Positions 1 to 8,518 of a stretch of DNA of 64,000 bases are shown in pieces. Under the pieces are notes generated by a model that ran no database searches, was not told where the DNA came from, and saw only the letters and a program-made list of their open reading frames with translations. The translations under genes were made by a program, and so were the position numbers. The DNA is from Pleuronectes platessa (lineage: Eukaryota > Chordata > Actinopteri > Pleuronectiformes > Pleuronectidae). The stretch's first letter is position 1; every line of letters starts with the position of its first letter. Location of the stretch: contig NC_070629.1 of the NCBI RefSeq assembly GCF_947347685.1, positions 5,099,001 to 5,163,000 of the forward strand. Direction: 5' to 3'.

Positions 1-125
1 AGAACACCAAACAGGTGCATTTAGAATTCAGTCCATGCTGGATATTTCACCAAGTGAGCAATCTTCCTGACATCCATAATTCAGAGAAGCTTTCGTGAAA
101 TGGCTTTGCATCTGTTACAAACAAC

Positions 126-199
126 TGACCAGTATGGGGCTTGAACCCATGACCTTGGCGTTATTAGCACCACGCTCTGACCATCTGAGCTAACCGGCC
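126..199 (-). tRNA. tRNA-Ile-AAT: tRNA-Ile(AAT), Ile-1, class V
   Basis: The 74-nt cloverleaf reads 5' GGCCGGT / 3' ACTGGTC, discriminator A, anticodon loop CTAATAA. C71T makes a G2-T71 wobble. No T run follows within about 245 bases. It is the first gene in the window, head to tail with Ile-2. Confidence 0.9.
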
Positions 200-208
200 A
201 CATATATA
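200..208 (-). promoter_or_regulatory. TATATA-like 5' flank of Ile genes (representative)
   Basis: Directly upstream of Ile-1 on the - strand lies ctatatatg. Copies differ here (catatatag, cgtatatag, aggatatag, tttatagag, catatagag on the + strand). The last two mark the Ile gene next to an Arg block. Confidence 0.35.
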
Positions 209-417
209 GTGAGGATCAACTCCATTTATTTTTCAGTGTTCATCTGCACAGGTTGAACAACAGTGGAAGTGCAGTAACAAATATCAACAGTATATAGCTT
301 TAAGTAAAAACTGAAATGCTGGATGTGGTGTACACACAATGAAAAAAAACCCTCCAACAATTGACTAAGACAAAAACAAATCTTAATGTATGAAGTTGCT
401 TTTCTATTCCATATCTC

Positions 418-434
418 AGGGGTTCAAGACCCCT
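418..434 (+). other. Orphan tRNA T-arm / B-box hairpin (representative, Ile-spacer type)
   Basis: AGGGG-TTCAAGA-CCCCT forms a perfect 5-bp stem with a 7-nt loop, exactly T-arm geometry, and contains a consensus B box GGTTCAAGACC at 421-431. It recurs 204 bp to the left of nearly every Ile gene start coordinate. No complete tRNA can be folded around it, and a + strand TTTT lies upstream of it, between it and any candidate A box. It could be a tRNA relic, an extra TFIIIC site, or chance retention. Confidence 0.7.
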
Positions 435-616
435 TGTGCTTTAAACTATCATGTTATTGTTCACAACTTGGAAAGGACACAGGCAATAATAGTTAGAGAA
501 CACCAAACAGGTGCATTTAGAATTCAGTCCATGCTGGATATTTCACCAAGTGAGCAATCTTCCTGACATCCATAATTCAGAGAAGCTTTTGTGAAATGGC
601 ATTGCCACTGTTACAG

Positions 617-621
617 AAAAA
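617..621 (-). terminator. Pol III T5 terminator of Ile-2 (representative of classes P and T)
   Basis: On the - strand the discriminator base of the tRNA is followed at once by TTTTT. The same position (five bases left of the gene's left coordinate) holds T5 in all P and T class Ile copies. T4 or longer is the standard Pol III stop. Confidence 0.85.
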
Positions 622-695
622 TGGCCAGTATGGGGTTTGAACCAATGACCTTGGCGTTATTAGCACTACGCTCTGACCATCTGAGCTAACCGGCC
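622..695 (-). tRNA. tRNA-Ile-AAT: tRNA-Ile(AAT), Ile-2, class P
   Basis: This is the type copy of class P. The G51T change leaves T51 x C63 in the T stem, and G28A leaves A28 x C42 in the anticodon stem. The acceptor, D arm, anticodon AAT and B box are intact. T5 at 617-621 gives a perfect Pol III stop. It diverges from Arg-1. It may be a pseudogene or a weakly folding tRNA. Confidence 0.75.
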
Positions 696-958
696 ATTTA
701 TAGAGTGAGGATAGACTCCATTTTTTATTCCAGTGATCATTTTGCACAGGGAAAACAACAGTAGAAGTGCAGTACGATTAGGTGAATGAGTCATTATGCG
801 TTTTTTGGATATTTAGTACACATACACATTGTTAAAAAAAAAAACTTCAATAAAGTAAGATATTTCATAGAACAATCTTTCGGCCAAGTATTTTAATTCA
901 GAGAAGCTTTTATAAATGATTGGATCTCGATGAGTTCAACCTTACATGAGAGAACTAA
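696..958. repeat. Representative divergent Ile-Arg spacer (263 bp)
   Basis: This is the 5' flank of both the Ile gene on its left (- strand) and the Arg gene on its right (+ strand). Its left part matches the Ile spacer (gtgaggat, actccat, gaagtgcagta). It then becomes Arg-specific at cgattaggtgaatgag, with an A11-A12 tract, AATAAA at 849-854, and an aattcagagaagctttta block that matches the Ile 3' flank. A TATAAA lies 48 bp before the Arg gene. Confidence 0.88.
911..916 (+). promoter_or_regulatory. TATAAA 48 bp upstream of Arg-1
   Basis: TATAAA sits in agcttttataaatg, at the same spot before every Arg copy. The distance is longer than the usual -30 placement for Pol III TATA elements. The block around it also matches the Ile 3' flank (agcttttgtgaaatg), so conservation may only reflect shared ancestry. 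Confidence 0.3.
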
Positions 959-1031
959 GACCACGTGGCCTAATGGACAAGGCGTCTGACTTCGAATCAG
1001 AAGATTGAGGGTTCGAGTCCCTTCGTGGTTG
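959..1031 (+). tRNA. tRNA-Arg-TCG: tRNA-Arg(TCG), Arg-1
   Basis: The 73-nt gene has acceptor GACCACG/CGTGGTT with a G1-T72 wobble and discriminator G73. The D stem is GCCT/AGGC, the anticodon stem TCTGA/TCAGA with loop CTTCGAA (anticodon TCG), and the T stem GAGGG/CCCTT with loop TTCGAGT. The A box TGGCCTAATGG and B box GGTTCGAGTCC are canonical. There is no intron and no encoded CCA. The resulting tRNA (UCG anticodon) reads CGA and related CGN codons. The first T4 is 125 bases downstream. Confidence 0.97.
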
Positions 1032-1155
1032 AAAGTCCCTCAATTTACAAAAATATCTAAAGTGTAGTGCCTTAAGAAAAAACTGAAATGCTATATGTGG
1101 TCTACACACAATGACAAATCCTTCACACCAAAACAAGTCATACTGTATGAAGTGC

Positions 1156-1159
1156 TTTT
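1156..1159 (+). terminator. First T4 downstream of Arg-1 (possible distal terminator)
   Basis: The first run of four T on the + strand after the Arg gene begins 125 bases past its 3' end, in gcttttctatt. Closer in there is only a TTT (caatttac). If Pol III needs T4 here, the Arg precursor would carry a trailer of about 125 nt. The same arrangement holds for all Arg copies, with a five-base shorter gap after Arg-6 and Arg-7. Confidence 0.45.
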
Positions 1160-1173
1160 CTATTCCATATCTC

Positions 1174-1190
1174 AGGGGTTCAAGACACCT
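1174..1190 (+). other. Orphan T-arm / B-box (representative, Arg-flank type)
   Basis: This is the same element in the spacer after an Arg gene, with the B box GGTTCAAGACA changed at its last base and the stem weakened to AGGGG/CACCT. Several copies change further to CAACT (for example after Arg-21, 22, 23, 25, 32, 33 and 37), so the hairpin is less well kept here than in Ile spacers. Confidence 0.6.
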
Positions 1191-1377
1191 TTTGCTTTAA
1201 ACTATCATATTATTGTTGTTCACAACTTGGAGAGGATACAGGCAATAATAGTTAGTGAAGAAACAGGTGCAGTTAGAATTCAGTCCATGCTGGATATTTC
1301 ACCAAGTGAGCAATCTTCCTGACATCCATTATTTAGAGAAGCTTTCGTGAAATGGCTTTGCATCTGTTACAAACAAC

Positions 1378-1451
1378 TGGCCAGTATGGGGCTTGAACCC
1401 ATAACCTTGGCGTTATTAGCACCACGCTCTGACCATCTGAGCTAACCGGCC
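1378..1451 (-). tRNA. tRNA-Ile-AAT: tRNA-Ile(AAT), Ile-3, class V
   Basis: Stems are intact. C48T in the variable loop removes the usual pyrimidine C at 48. No T run. It converges with Arg-1. Its twin is Ile-21. Confidence 0.88.
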
Positions 1452-1669
1452 ACGTATATAGTGAGGATCAACTCCATTTATTTTCCAGTGTTCATCTGCA
1501 CAGGGTGAACAACAGTGGAAGTGCAGTAACAAATATCAACAGTATATAGCTTTAAGTAAAAACTGAAATGCTGGATGTGGTGTACACACAATGAAAAAAA
1601 AAACTCCAACAATTGACTAAGACAAAAACAAATCTTAATGTATTAAGTTGCTTTTCTATTCCATATCTC

Positions 1670-1686
1670 AGGGGTTCAAGACCCCT
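1670..1686 (+). other. Orphan T-arm / B-box, second Ile-spacer copy
   Basis: The perfect AGGGG/CCCCT stem and TTCAAGA loop are kept, 204 bp from Ile-4. Ile-4 itself is degenerate, so the orphan box here is better preserved than its neighbouring tRNA. Confidence 0.68.
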
Positions 1687-1873
1687 TGTGCTTTAAATTA
1701 TCATGTTATTGTTCACAACTTGGAAAGGACACAGTCAATAATAGTTAGAGAACACCAAACAGGTGCATTCAGAATTCAGTCCATGCTGGATATTTCACCA
1801 AGTGAGCAATCTTCCTGACATCCATAATTCAGAGAAGCTTTCGTGAAATGGCATTGCCACTGTTACAAACAAC

Positions 1874-1947
1874 TGGCCAGTATGGGGCTTGAACCCATGA
1901 CCTTGGCTTTATTAGCACCATGCTCTGACCATCTGATCTAACCGGCC
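1874..1947 (-). tRNA. tRNA-Ile-AAT: tRNA-Ile(AAT), Ile-4, degenerate
   Basis: Three changes: C11A (A11 x G24 in the D stem, inside the A box), G26A, and C39A (G31 x A39 closing the anticodon loop). No T run. Likely weak or dead. Ile-22 is an exact twin. Confidence 0.7.
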
Positions 1948-2369
1948 ACATATATAGTGAGGATCAACTCCATTTATTTTTCAGTGTTCATCTGCACAGG
2001 TTGAACAACAGTGGAAGTGCAGTAACAAATATCAACAGTATAGTGCTTTAAGTAAAAACTGAAATGCTGGATGTCGTGTACACACAATGAAAAAAAAAAC
2101 TCCAACAATTGACTAAGACAAAAACAAATCTTAATGTATGAAGTTGCTTTTCTATTCCATATCTCAGGGGTTCAAGACCCCTTGTGCTTTAAACTATCAT
2201 GTTATTGTTCACAACTTGGAAAGGACACAGGCAATAATAGTTAGAGAACACCAAACAGGTGCATTTATAATTCAGTCCATGCTGGATATTTCACCAAGTG
2301 AGCAATCTTCCTGACATCCATAATTCAGAGAAGCTTTTGTGAAATGGCATTGCCACTGTTACAGAAAAA

Positions 2370-2443
2370 TGGCCAGTATGGGGTTTGAACCCATGACCTT
2401 GGCGTTATTAGCACCACACTCTGACCATCTGAGCTAACCGGCC
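2370..2443 (-). tRNA. tRNA-Ile-AAT: tRNA-Ile(AAT), Ile-5, class T-like
   Basis: The body is nearly intact. C25T gives a G10-T25 wobble and the T loop is TTCAAAC. The acceptor is fully paired (C4-G69). T5 stop at 2365-2369. One of the best candidates for an active Ile gene in the left part. Confidence 0.9.
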
Positions 2444-2865
2444 AAGTATATAGTGAGGATCAACTCCATTTATTTTCCAGTGTTCATCTGCACAGGTTGA
2501 ACAACAGTGGAAGTGCAGTAACAAATATCAACAGTATATAGCTTTAAGTAAAAACTGAAATGCTGGATGTGGTGTACACACAATGAAAAAAAAACCTCCA
2601 ACACTTGACTAAGACAAAAACAAATCTTAATGTATGAAGTTGCTTTTCTATTCCGTATCTCAGGGGTTCAAGACCCCTTGTGCTTTAAACTATCATGTTA
2701 TTGTTCACAACTTGGAAAGGACACAGGCAATAATAGTTAGAGAACACCAAACAGGTGCATTTAGAATTCAGTCCATGCTGGATATTTCACCAAGTGAGCA
2801 ATCTTCCTGACATCCATAATTCAGAGAAGCTTTTGTGAAATGGCATTGCCACTGTTACAGAAAAA

Positions 2866-2939
2866 TGGCCAGTATGGGGTTTGAACCAATGACCTTGGCG
2901 TTATTAGCACTACGCTCTGACCATCTGAGCTAACCGGCC
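2866..2939 (-). tRNA. tRNA-Ile-AAT: tRNA-Ile(AAT), Ile-6, class P
   Basis: It has both class P stem mismatches, with T5 at 2861-2865. Divergent from Arg-2. Confidence 0.75.
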
Positions 2940-3202
2940 ATTTATAGAGTGAGGATAGACTCCATTTTTTATTCCAGTGATCATTTTGCACAGGGAAAAC
3001 AACAGTAGAAGTGCAGTACGATTAGGTGAATGAGTCATTATGCGTTTTTTGGATATTTAGTACACATACACATTGTTAAAAAAAAAAAATTCAATAAAGT
3101 AAGATATTTCATAGAACAATCTTTCGGCCAAGTATTTTAATTCAGAGAAGCTTTTATAAATGATTGGATCTCGATGAGTTCAACCTTACATGAGAGAACT
3201 AA

Positions 3203-3275
3203 GACCACGTGGCCTAATGGACAAGGCGTCTGACTTCGAATCAGAAGATTGAGGGTTCGAGTCCCTTCGTGGTTG
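3203..3275 (+). tRNA. tRNA-Arg-TCG: tRNA-Arg(TCG), Arg-2
   Basis: The body is identical to Arg-1. The 3' flank reads cccttaattt instead of ccctcaattt, a marker shared with Arg-3, 4, 8 and 9. Confidence 0.97.
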
Positions 3276-3621
3276 AAAGTCCCTTAATTTACAAAAATAT
3301 CTAAAGTGTAGTGCCTTAAGAAAAAACTGAAATGCTATATGTGGTCTACACACAATGACAAATCCTTCACACCAAAACAAGTCATACTGTATGAAGTGCT
3401 TTTCTATTCCATATCTCAGGGGTTCAAGACACCTTTTGCTTTAAACTATCATATTATTGTTGTTCACAACTTGGAGAGGATACAGGCAATAATAGTTAGT
3501 GAAGAAACAGGTGCAGTTAGAATTCAGTCCATGCTGGATATTTCACCAAGTGAGCAATCTTCCTGACATCCATTATTTAGAGAAGCTTTCGTGAAATGGC
3601 TTTGCATCTGTTACAAACAAC

Positions 3622-3695
3622 TGGCCAGTATGGGGCTTGAACCCATGACCTTGGCGTTATTAGCACCACGCTCTGACCATCTGAGCTAACCGGCC
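3622..3695 (-). tRNA. tRNA-Ile-AAT: tRNA-Ile(AAT), Ile-7, class R
   Basis: Type copy of class R. Acceptor GGCCGGT/ACTGGCC with G5-T68, D stem GCTC/GAGC, anticodon stem TGGTG/CGCCA, loop CTAATAA, T stem ATGGG/CCCAT, loop TTCAAGC, A73. A box TAGCTCAGATGG and B box GGTTCAAGCCC are intact. The 3' flank gttgtttgtaac has no T4; the next T run is about 245 bases on. A34 would be read as inosine and decode ATT/ATC/ATA. Confidence 0.95.
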
Positions 3696-4117
3696 ACATA
3701 TATAGTGAGGATCAACTCCATTTATTTTTCAGTGTTCATCTGCACAGGTTGAACAACAGTGGAAGTGCAGTAACAAATATCAACAGTATAGTGCTTTAAG
3801 TAAAAACTGAAATGCTGGATGTCGTGTACACACAATGAAAAAAAAAACTCCAACAATTGACTAAGACAAAAACAAATCTTAATGTATTAAGTTGCTTTTC
3901 TATTCCATATCTCAGGGGTTCAAGACCCCTTGTGCTTTAAACTATCATGTTATTGTTCACAACTTGGAAAGGACACAGGCAATAATAGTTAGAGAACACC
4001 AAACAGGTGCATTTAGAATTCAGTCCATGCTGGATATTTCACCAAGTGAGCAATCTTCCTGACATCCATAATTCAGAGAAGCTTTCGTGAAATGGCTTTG
4101 CATCTGTTACAAACAAC

Positions 4118-4191
4118 TGGCCAGTATGGGGCTTGAACCCATGAACTTGGCGTTATTAGCACCACGCTCTGACCATCTGAGCTAACCGGCC
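4118..4191 (-). tRNA. tRNA-Ile-AAT: tRNA-Ile(AAT), Ile-8, class V
   Basis: Class R stems, but G46T in the variable loop, a position that normally makes a tertiary contact with the D stem. No T run. Confidence 0.9.
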
Positions 4192-4613
4192 ACATATATA
4201 GTGAGGATCAACTCCATTTATTTTTCAGTGTTCATCTGCACAGGTTGAACAACAGTGGAAGTGCAGTAACAAATATCAACAGTATATAGCTTTAAGTAAA
4301 AACTGAAATGCTGGATGTGGTGTACACACAATGAAAAAAAACCCTCCAACAATTGACTAAGACAAAAACAAATCTTAATGTATGAAGTTGCTTTTCTATT
4401 CCATATCTCAGGGGTTCAAGACCCCTTGTGCTTTAAACTATCATGTTATTGTTCACAACTTGGAAAGGACACAGGCAATAATAGTTAGAGAACACCAAAC
4501 AGGTGCATTTAGAATTCAGTCCATGCTGGATATTTCACCAAGTGAGCAATCTTCCTGACATCCATAATTCAGAGAAGCTTTTGTGAAATGGCATTGCCAC
4601 TGTTACAGAAAAA

Positions 4614-4687
4614 TGGCCAGTATGGGGTTTGAACCAATGACCTTGGCGTTATTAGCACTACGCTCTGACCATCTGAGCTAACCGGCC
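4614..4687 (-). tRNA. tRNA-Ile-AAT: tRNA-Ile(AAT), Ile-9, class P
   Basis: T51 x C63 and A28 x C42, T5 at 4609-4613. Divergent from Arg-3. Confidence 0.75.
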
Positions 4688-4950
4688 ATTTATAGAGTGA
4701 GGATAGACTCCATTTTTTATTCCAGTGATCATTTTGCACAGGGAAAACAACAGTAGAAGTGCAGTACGATTAGGTGAATGAGTCATTATGCGTTTTTTGG
4801 ATATTTAGTACACATACACATTGTTAAAAAAAAAAACTTCAATAAAGTAAGATATTTCATAGAACAATCTTTCGGCCAAGTATTTTAATTCAGAGAAGCT
4901 TTTATAAATGATTGGATCTCGATGAGTTCAACCTTACATGAGAGAACTAA

Positions 4951-5023
4951 GACCACGTGGCCTAATGGACAAGGCGTCTGACTTCGAATCAGAAGATTGA
5001 GGGTTCGAGTCCCTTCGTGGTTG
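4951..5023 (+). tRNA. tRNA-Arg-TCG: tRNA-Arg(TCG), Arg-3
   Basis: Reference body with the cccttaattt 3' flank. It heads the second 1748-bp cycle. Confidence 0.97.
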
Positions 5024-5369
5024 AAAGTCCCTTAATTTACAAAAATATCTAAAGTGTAGTGCCTTAAGAAAAAACTGAAATGCTATATGTGGTCTACACA
5101 CAATGACAAATCCTTCACACCAAAACAAGTCATACTGTATGAAGTGCTTTTCTATTCCATATCTCAGGGGTTCAAGACACCTTTTGCTTTAAACTATCAT
5201 ATTATTGTTGTTCACAACTTGGAGAGGATACAGGCAATAATAGTTAGTGAAGAAACAGGTGCAGTTAGAATTCAGTCCATGCTGGATATTTCACCAAGTG
5301 AGCAATCTTCCTGACATCCATTATTTAGAGAAGCTTTCGTGAAATGGCTTTGCATCTGTTACAAACAAC

Positions 5370-5443
5370 TGGCCAGTATGGGGCTTGAACCCATGACCTT
5401 GGCGTTATTAGCACCACGCTCTGACCATCTGAGCTAACCGGCC
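5370..5443 (-). tRNA. tRNA-Ile-AAT: tRNA-Ile(AAT), Ile-10, class R
   Basis: No change from the class R body. Converges with Arg-3. Confidence 0.94.
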
Positions 5444-5865
5444 ACATATATAGTGAGGATCAACTCCATTTATTTTTCAGTGTTCATCTGCACAGGTTGA
5501 ACAACAGTGGAAGTGCAGTAACAAATATCAACAGTATAGTGCTTTAAGTAAAAACTGAAATGCTGGATGTCGTGTACACACAATGAAAAAAAAAACTCCA
5601 ACAATTGACTAAGACAAAAACAAATCTTAATGTATTAAGTTGCTTTTCTATTCCATATCTCAGGGGTTCAAGACCCCTTGTGCTTTAAACTATCATGTTA
5701 TTGTTCACAACTTGGAAAGGACACAGGCAATAATAGTTAGAGAACACCAAACAGGTGCATTTAGAATTCAGTCCATGCTGGATATTTCACCAAGTGAGCA
5801 ATCTTCCTGACATCCATAATTCAGAGAAGCTTTCGTGAAATGGCTTTGCATCTGTTACAAACAAC

Positions 5866-5939
5866 TGGCCAGTATGGGGCTTGAACCCATGAACTTGGCG
5901 TTATTAGCACCACGCTCTGACCATCTGAGCTAACCGGCC
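5866..5939 (-). tRNA. tRNA-Ile-AAT: tRNA-Ile(AAT), Ile-11, class V
   Basis: G46T, as in Ile-8, which is the equivalent gene of the previous cycle. Confidence 0.9.
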
Positions 5940-6361
5940 ACATATATAGTGAGGATCAACTCCATTTATTTTTCAGTGTTCATCTGCACAGGTTGAACAA
6001 CAGTGGAAGTGCAGTAACAAATATCAACAGTATATAGCTTTAAGTAAAAACTGAAATGCTGGATGTGGTGTACACACAATGAAAAAAAACCCTCCAACAA
6101 TTGACTAAGACAAAAACAAATCTTAATGTATGAAGTTGCTTTTCTATTCCATATCTCAGGGGTTCAAGACCCCTTGTGCTTTAAACTATCATGTTATTGT
6201 TCACAACTTGGAAAGGACACAGGCAATAATAGTTAGAGAACACCAAACAGGTGCATTTAGAATTCAGTCCATGCTGGATATTTCACCAAGTGAGCAATCT
6301 TCCTGACATCCATAATTCAGAGAAGCTTTTGTGAAATGGCATTGCCACTGTTACAGAAAAA

Positions 6362-6435
6362 TGGCCAGTATGGGGTTTGAACCAATGACCTTGGCGTTAT
6401 TAGCACTACGCTCTGACCATCTGAGCTAACCGGCC
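6362..6435 (-). tRNA. tRNA-Ile-AAT: tRNA-Ile(AAT), Ile-12, class P
   Basis: Class P mismatches with T5 at 6357-6361. One T is lost in the following spacer, so the gap to Arg-4 is 262 bp. Confidence 0.75.
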
Positions 6436-6697
6436 ATTTATAGAGTGAGGATAGACTCCATTTTTATTCCAGTGATCATTTTGCACAGGGAAAACAACAG
6501 TAGAAGTGCAGTACGATTAGGTGAATGAGTCATTATGCGTTTTTTGGATATTTAGTACACATACACATTGTTAAAAAAAAAAAATTCAATAAAGTAAGAT
6601 ATTTCATAGAACAATCTTTCGGCCAAGTATTTTAATTCAGAGAAGCTTTTATAAATGATTGGATCTCGATGAGTTCAACCTTACATGAGAGAACTAA

Positions 6698-6770
6698 GAC
6701 CACGTGGCCTAATGGACAAGGCGTCTGACTTCGAATCAGAAGATTGAGGGTTCGAGTCCCTTCGTGGTTG
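6698..6770 (+). tRNA. tRNA-Arg-TCG: tRNA-Arg(TCG), Arg-4
   Basis: Reference body, cccttaattt flank, between Ile-12 (divergent) and Ile-13 (convergent). Confidence 0.97.
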
Positions 6771-7116
6771 AAAGTCCCTTAATTTACAAAAATATCTAAA
6801 GTGTAGTGCCTTAAGAAAAAACTGAAATGCTATATGTGGTCTACACACAATGACAAATCCTTCACACCAAAACAAGTCATACTGTATGAAGTGCTTTTCT
6901 ATTCCATATCTCAGGGGTTCAAGACACCTTTTGCTTTAAACTATCATATTATTGTTGTTCACAACTTGGAGAGGATACAGGCAATAATAGTTAGTGAAGA
7001 AACAGGTGCAGTTAGAATTCAGTCCATGCTGGATATTTCACCAAGTGAGCAATCTTCCTGACATCCATTATTTAGAGAAGCTTTCGTGAAATGGCTTTGC
7101 ATCTGTTACAAACAAC

Positions 7117-7190
7117 TGGCCAGTATGGGGCTTGAACCCATGACCTTGGCGTTATTAGCACCACGCTCTGACCATCTGAGCTAACCGGCC
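7117..7190 (-). tRNA. tRNA-Ile-AAT: tRNA-Ile(AAT), Ile-13, class R
   Basis: Fully paired class R body without a near T run. Confidence 0.94.
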
Positions 7191-7612
7191 ACATATATAG
7201 TGAGGATCAACTCCATTTATTTTTCAGTGTTCATCTGCACAGGTTGAACAACAGTGGAAGTGCAGTAACAAATATCAACAGTATAGTGCTTTAAGTAAAA
7301 ACTGAAATGCTGGATGTCGTGTACACACAATGAAAAAAAAAACTCCAACAATTGACTAAGACAAAAACAAATCTTAATGTATTAAGTTGCTTTTCTATTC
7401 CATATCTCAGGGGTTCAAGACCCCTTGTGCTTTAAACTATCATGTTATTGTTCACAACTTGGAAAGGACACAGGCAATAATAGTTAGAGAACACCAAACA
7501 GGTGCATTTAGAATTCAGTCCATGCTGGATATTTCACCAAGTGAGCAATCTTCCTGACATCCATAATTCAGAGAAGCTTTCGTGAAATGGCTTTGCATCT
7601 GTTACAAACAAC

Positions 7613-7686
7613 TGGCCAGTATGGGGCTTGAACCCATGACCTTGGCGTTATTAGCACCACGCTCTGACCATCTGAGCTAACCGGCC
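7613..7686 (-). tRNA. tRNA-Ile-AAT: tRNA-Ile(AAT), Ile-14, class R
   Basis: Second Ile of its cycle. It has G46, unlike Ile-8 and Ile-11 in the same slot. Confidence 0.94.
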
Positions 7687-8108
7687 ACATATATAGTGAG
7701 GATCAACTCCATTTATTTTTCAGTGTTCATCTGCACAGGTTGAACAACAGTGGAAGTGCAGTAACAAATATCAACAGTATATAGCTTTAAGTAAAAACTG
7801 AAATGCTGGATGTGGTGTACACACAATGAAAAAAAACCCTCCAACAATTGACTAAGACAAAAACAAATCTTAATGTATGAAGTTGCTTTTCTATTCCATA
7901 TCTCAGGGGTTCAAGACCCCTTGTGCTTTAAACTATCATGTTATTGTTCACAACTTGGAAAGGACACAGGCAATAATAGTTAGAGAACACCAAACAGGTG
8001 CATTTAGAATTCAGTCCATGCTGGATATTTCACCAAGTGAGCAATCTTCCTGACATCCATAATTCAGAGAAGCTTTTGTGAAATGGCATTGCCACTGTTA
8101 CAGAAAAA

Positions 8109-8182
8109 TGGCCAGTATGGGGTTTGAACCAATGACCTTGGCGTTATTAGCACTACGCTCTGACCATCTGAGCTAACCTGCC
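8109..8182 (-). tRNA. tRNA-Ile-AAT: tRNA-Ile(AAT), Ile-15, class P with acceptor change
   Basis: Class P mismatches plus C4A (A4 x G69), so three stems are damaged. T5 at 8104-8108 is still kept. Probably non-functional. Confidence 0.65.
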
Positions 8183-8445
8183 ATTTATAGAGTGAGGATA
8201 GACTCCATTTTTTATTCCAGTGATCATTTTGCACAGGGAAAACAACAGTAGAAGTGCAGTACGATTAGGTGAATGAGTCATTATGCGTTTTTTGGATATT
8301 TAGTACACATACACATTGTTAAAAAAAAAAACTTCAATAAAGTAAGATATTTCATAGAACAATCTTTCGGCCAAGTATTTTAATTCAGAGAAGCTTTTAT
8401 AAATGATTGGATCTCGATGAGTTCAACCTTACATGAGAGAACTAA

Positions 8446-8518
8446 GACCACGTGGCCTAATGGACAAGGCGTCTGACTTCGAATCAGAAGATTGAGGGTT
8501 CGAGTCCCTTCGTGGTTG
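8446..8518 (+). tRNA. tRNA-Arg-TCG: tRNA-Arg(TCG), Arg-5
   Basis: Reference body. The flank returns to ccctcaattt. Confidence 0.97.

Larger units (their letters stand above)
200..621. repeat. Representative Ile-to-Ile spacer (422 bp)
   Basis: This describes every head-to-tail Ile spacer. From left to right it holds an AT stretch (catatatag), which is the TATA-like 5' flank of the - strand Ile gene at its left. Next come a short conserved block ending gtgcagta, an A8-A10 tract near a gtacacacaatg motif, an A5 (gacaaaaac), a cttttc T4 on the + strand, and the orphan T-arm hairpin. An EcoRI site and a HindIII site lie before the next Ile gene. No ORF runs through it, because the Ile-spacer version of the 75-codon frame carries stops. 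I see no other gene in it. Confidence 0.9.
1032..1377. repeat. Representative convergent Arg-Ile spacer (346 bp)
   Basis: It lies between the 3' ends of an Arg gene (+) and an Ile gene (-). It contains ccctcaatttac, then sequence homologous to the Ile spacer (aaaaactgaaatgct, tacacacaatga), the first + strand TTTT at 1156-1159, an orphan T-arm at 1174-1190, and EcoRI and HindIII sites. A 75-codon frame crosses it (1095-1322); I do not consider it a gene (see rejected items). Confidence 0.88.
959..4950. repeat. About 4-kb segment duplicated at 11441-15427
   Basis: It carries Arg-1, Ile-3 to Ile-6, Arg-2 and Ile-7 to Ile-9. The second copy has the same rare changes in order: C48T (Ile-3/21), the triple-mutant Ile-4/22, C25T (Ile-5/23) and G46T (Ile-8/26). 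That order cannot be chance. The copies differ by a 5-bp deletion after Arg-7. Confidence 0.9.

Noticed and set aside
361..434. A complete extra tRNA gene around the orphan B box
   Set aside because: The only A-box-like string (tgactaag) is about 60 bases upstream, a TTTT lies between, and no acceptor or anticodon stem pairs.
849..854. AATAAA polyadenylation signal in the Arg 5' flank
   Set aside because: No Pol II gene or ORF leads into it; an AT-rich spacer makes the hexamer likely by chance.
942..1136. A 64-codon - strand frame over every Arg gene
   Set aside because: It is the reverse complement of the tRNA-Arg gene plus flank. Its conservation is that of the tRNA.
1095..1322. A 75-codon + strand frame repeated after most Arg genes
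   Set aside because: It starts in spacer, crosses the orphan T-arm and has no recognisable domain. Changes between copies are nearly all amino-acid altering, one copy has a stop (31057-31059), one is deleted, and the homologous Ile spacer has stops. Repetition comes from array homogenisation.
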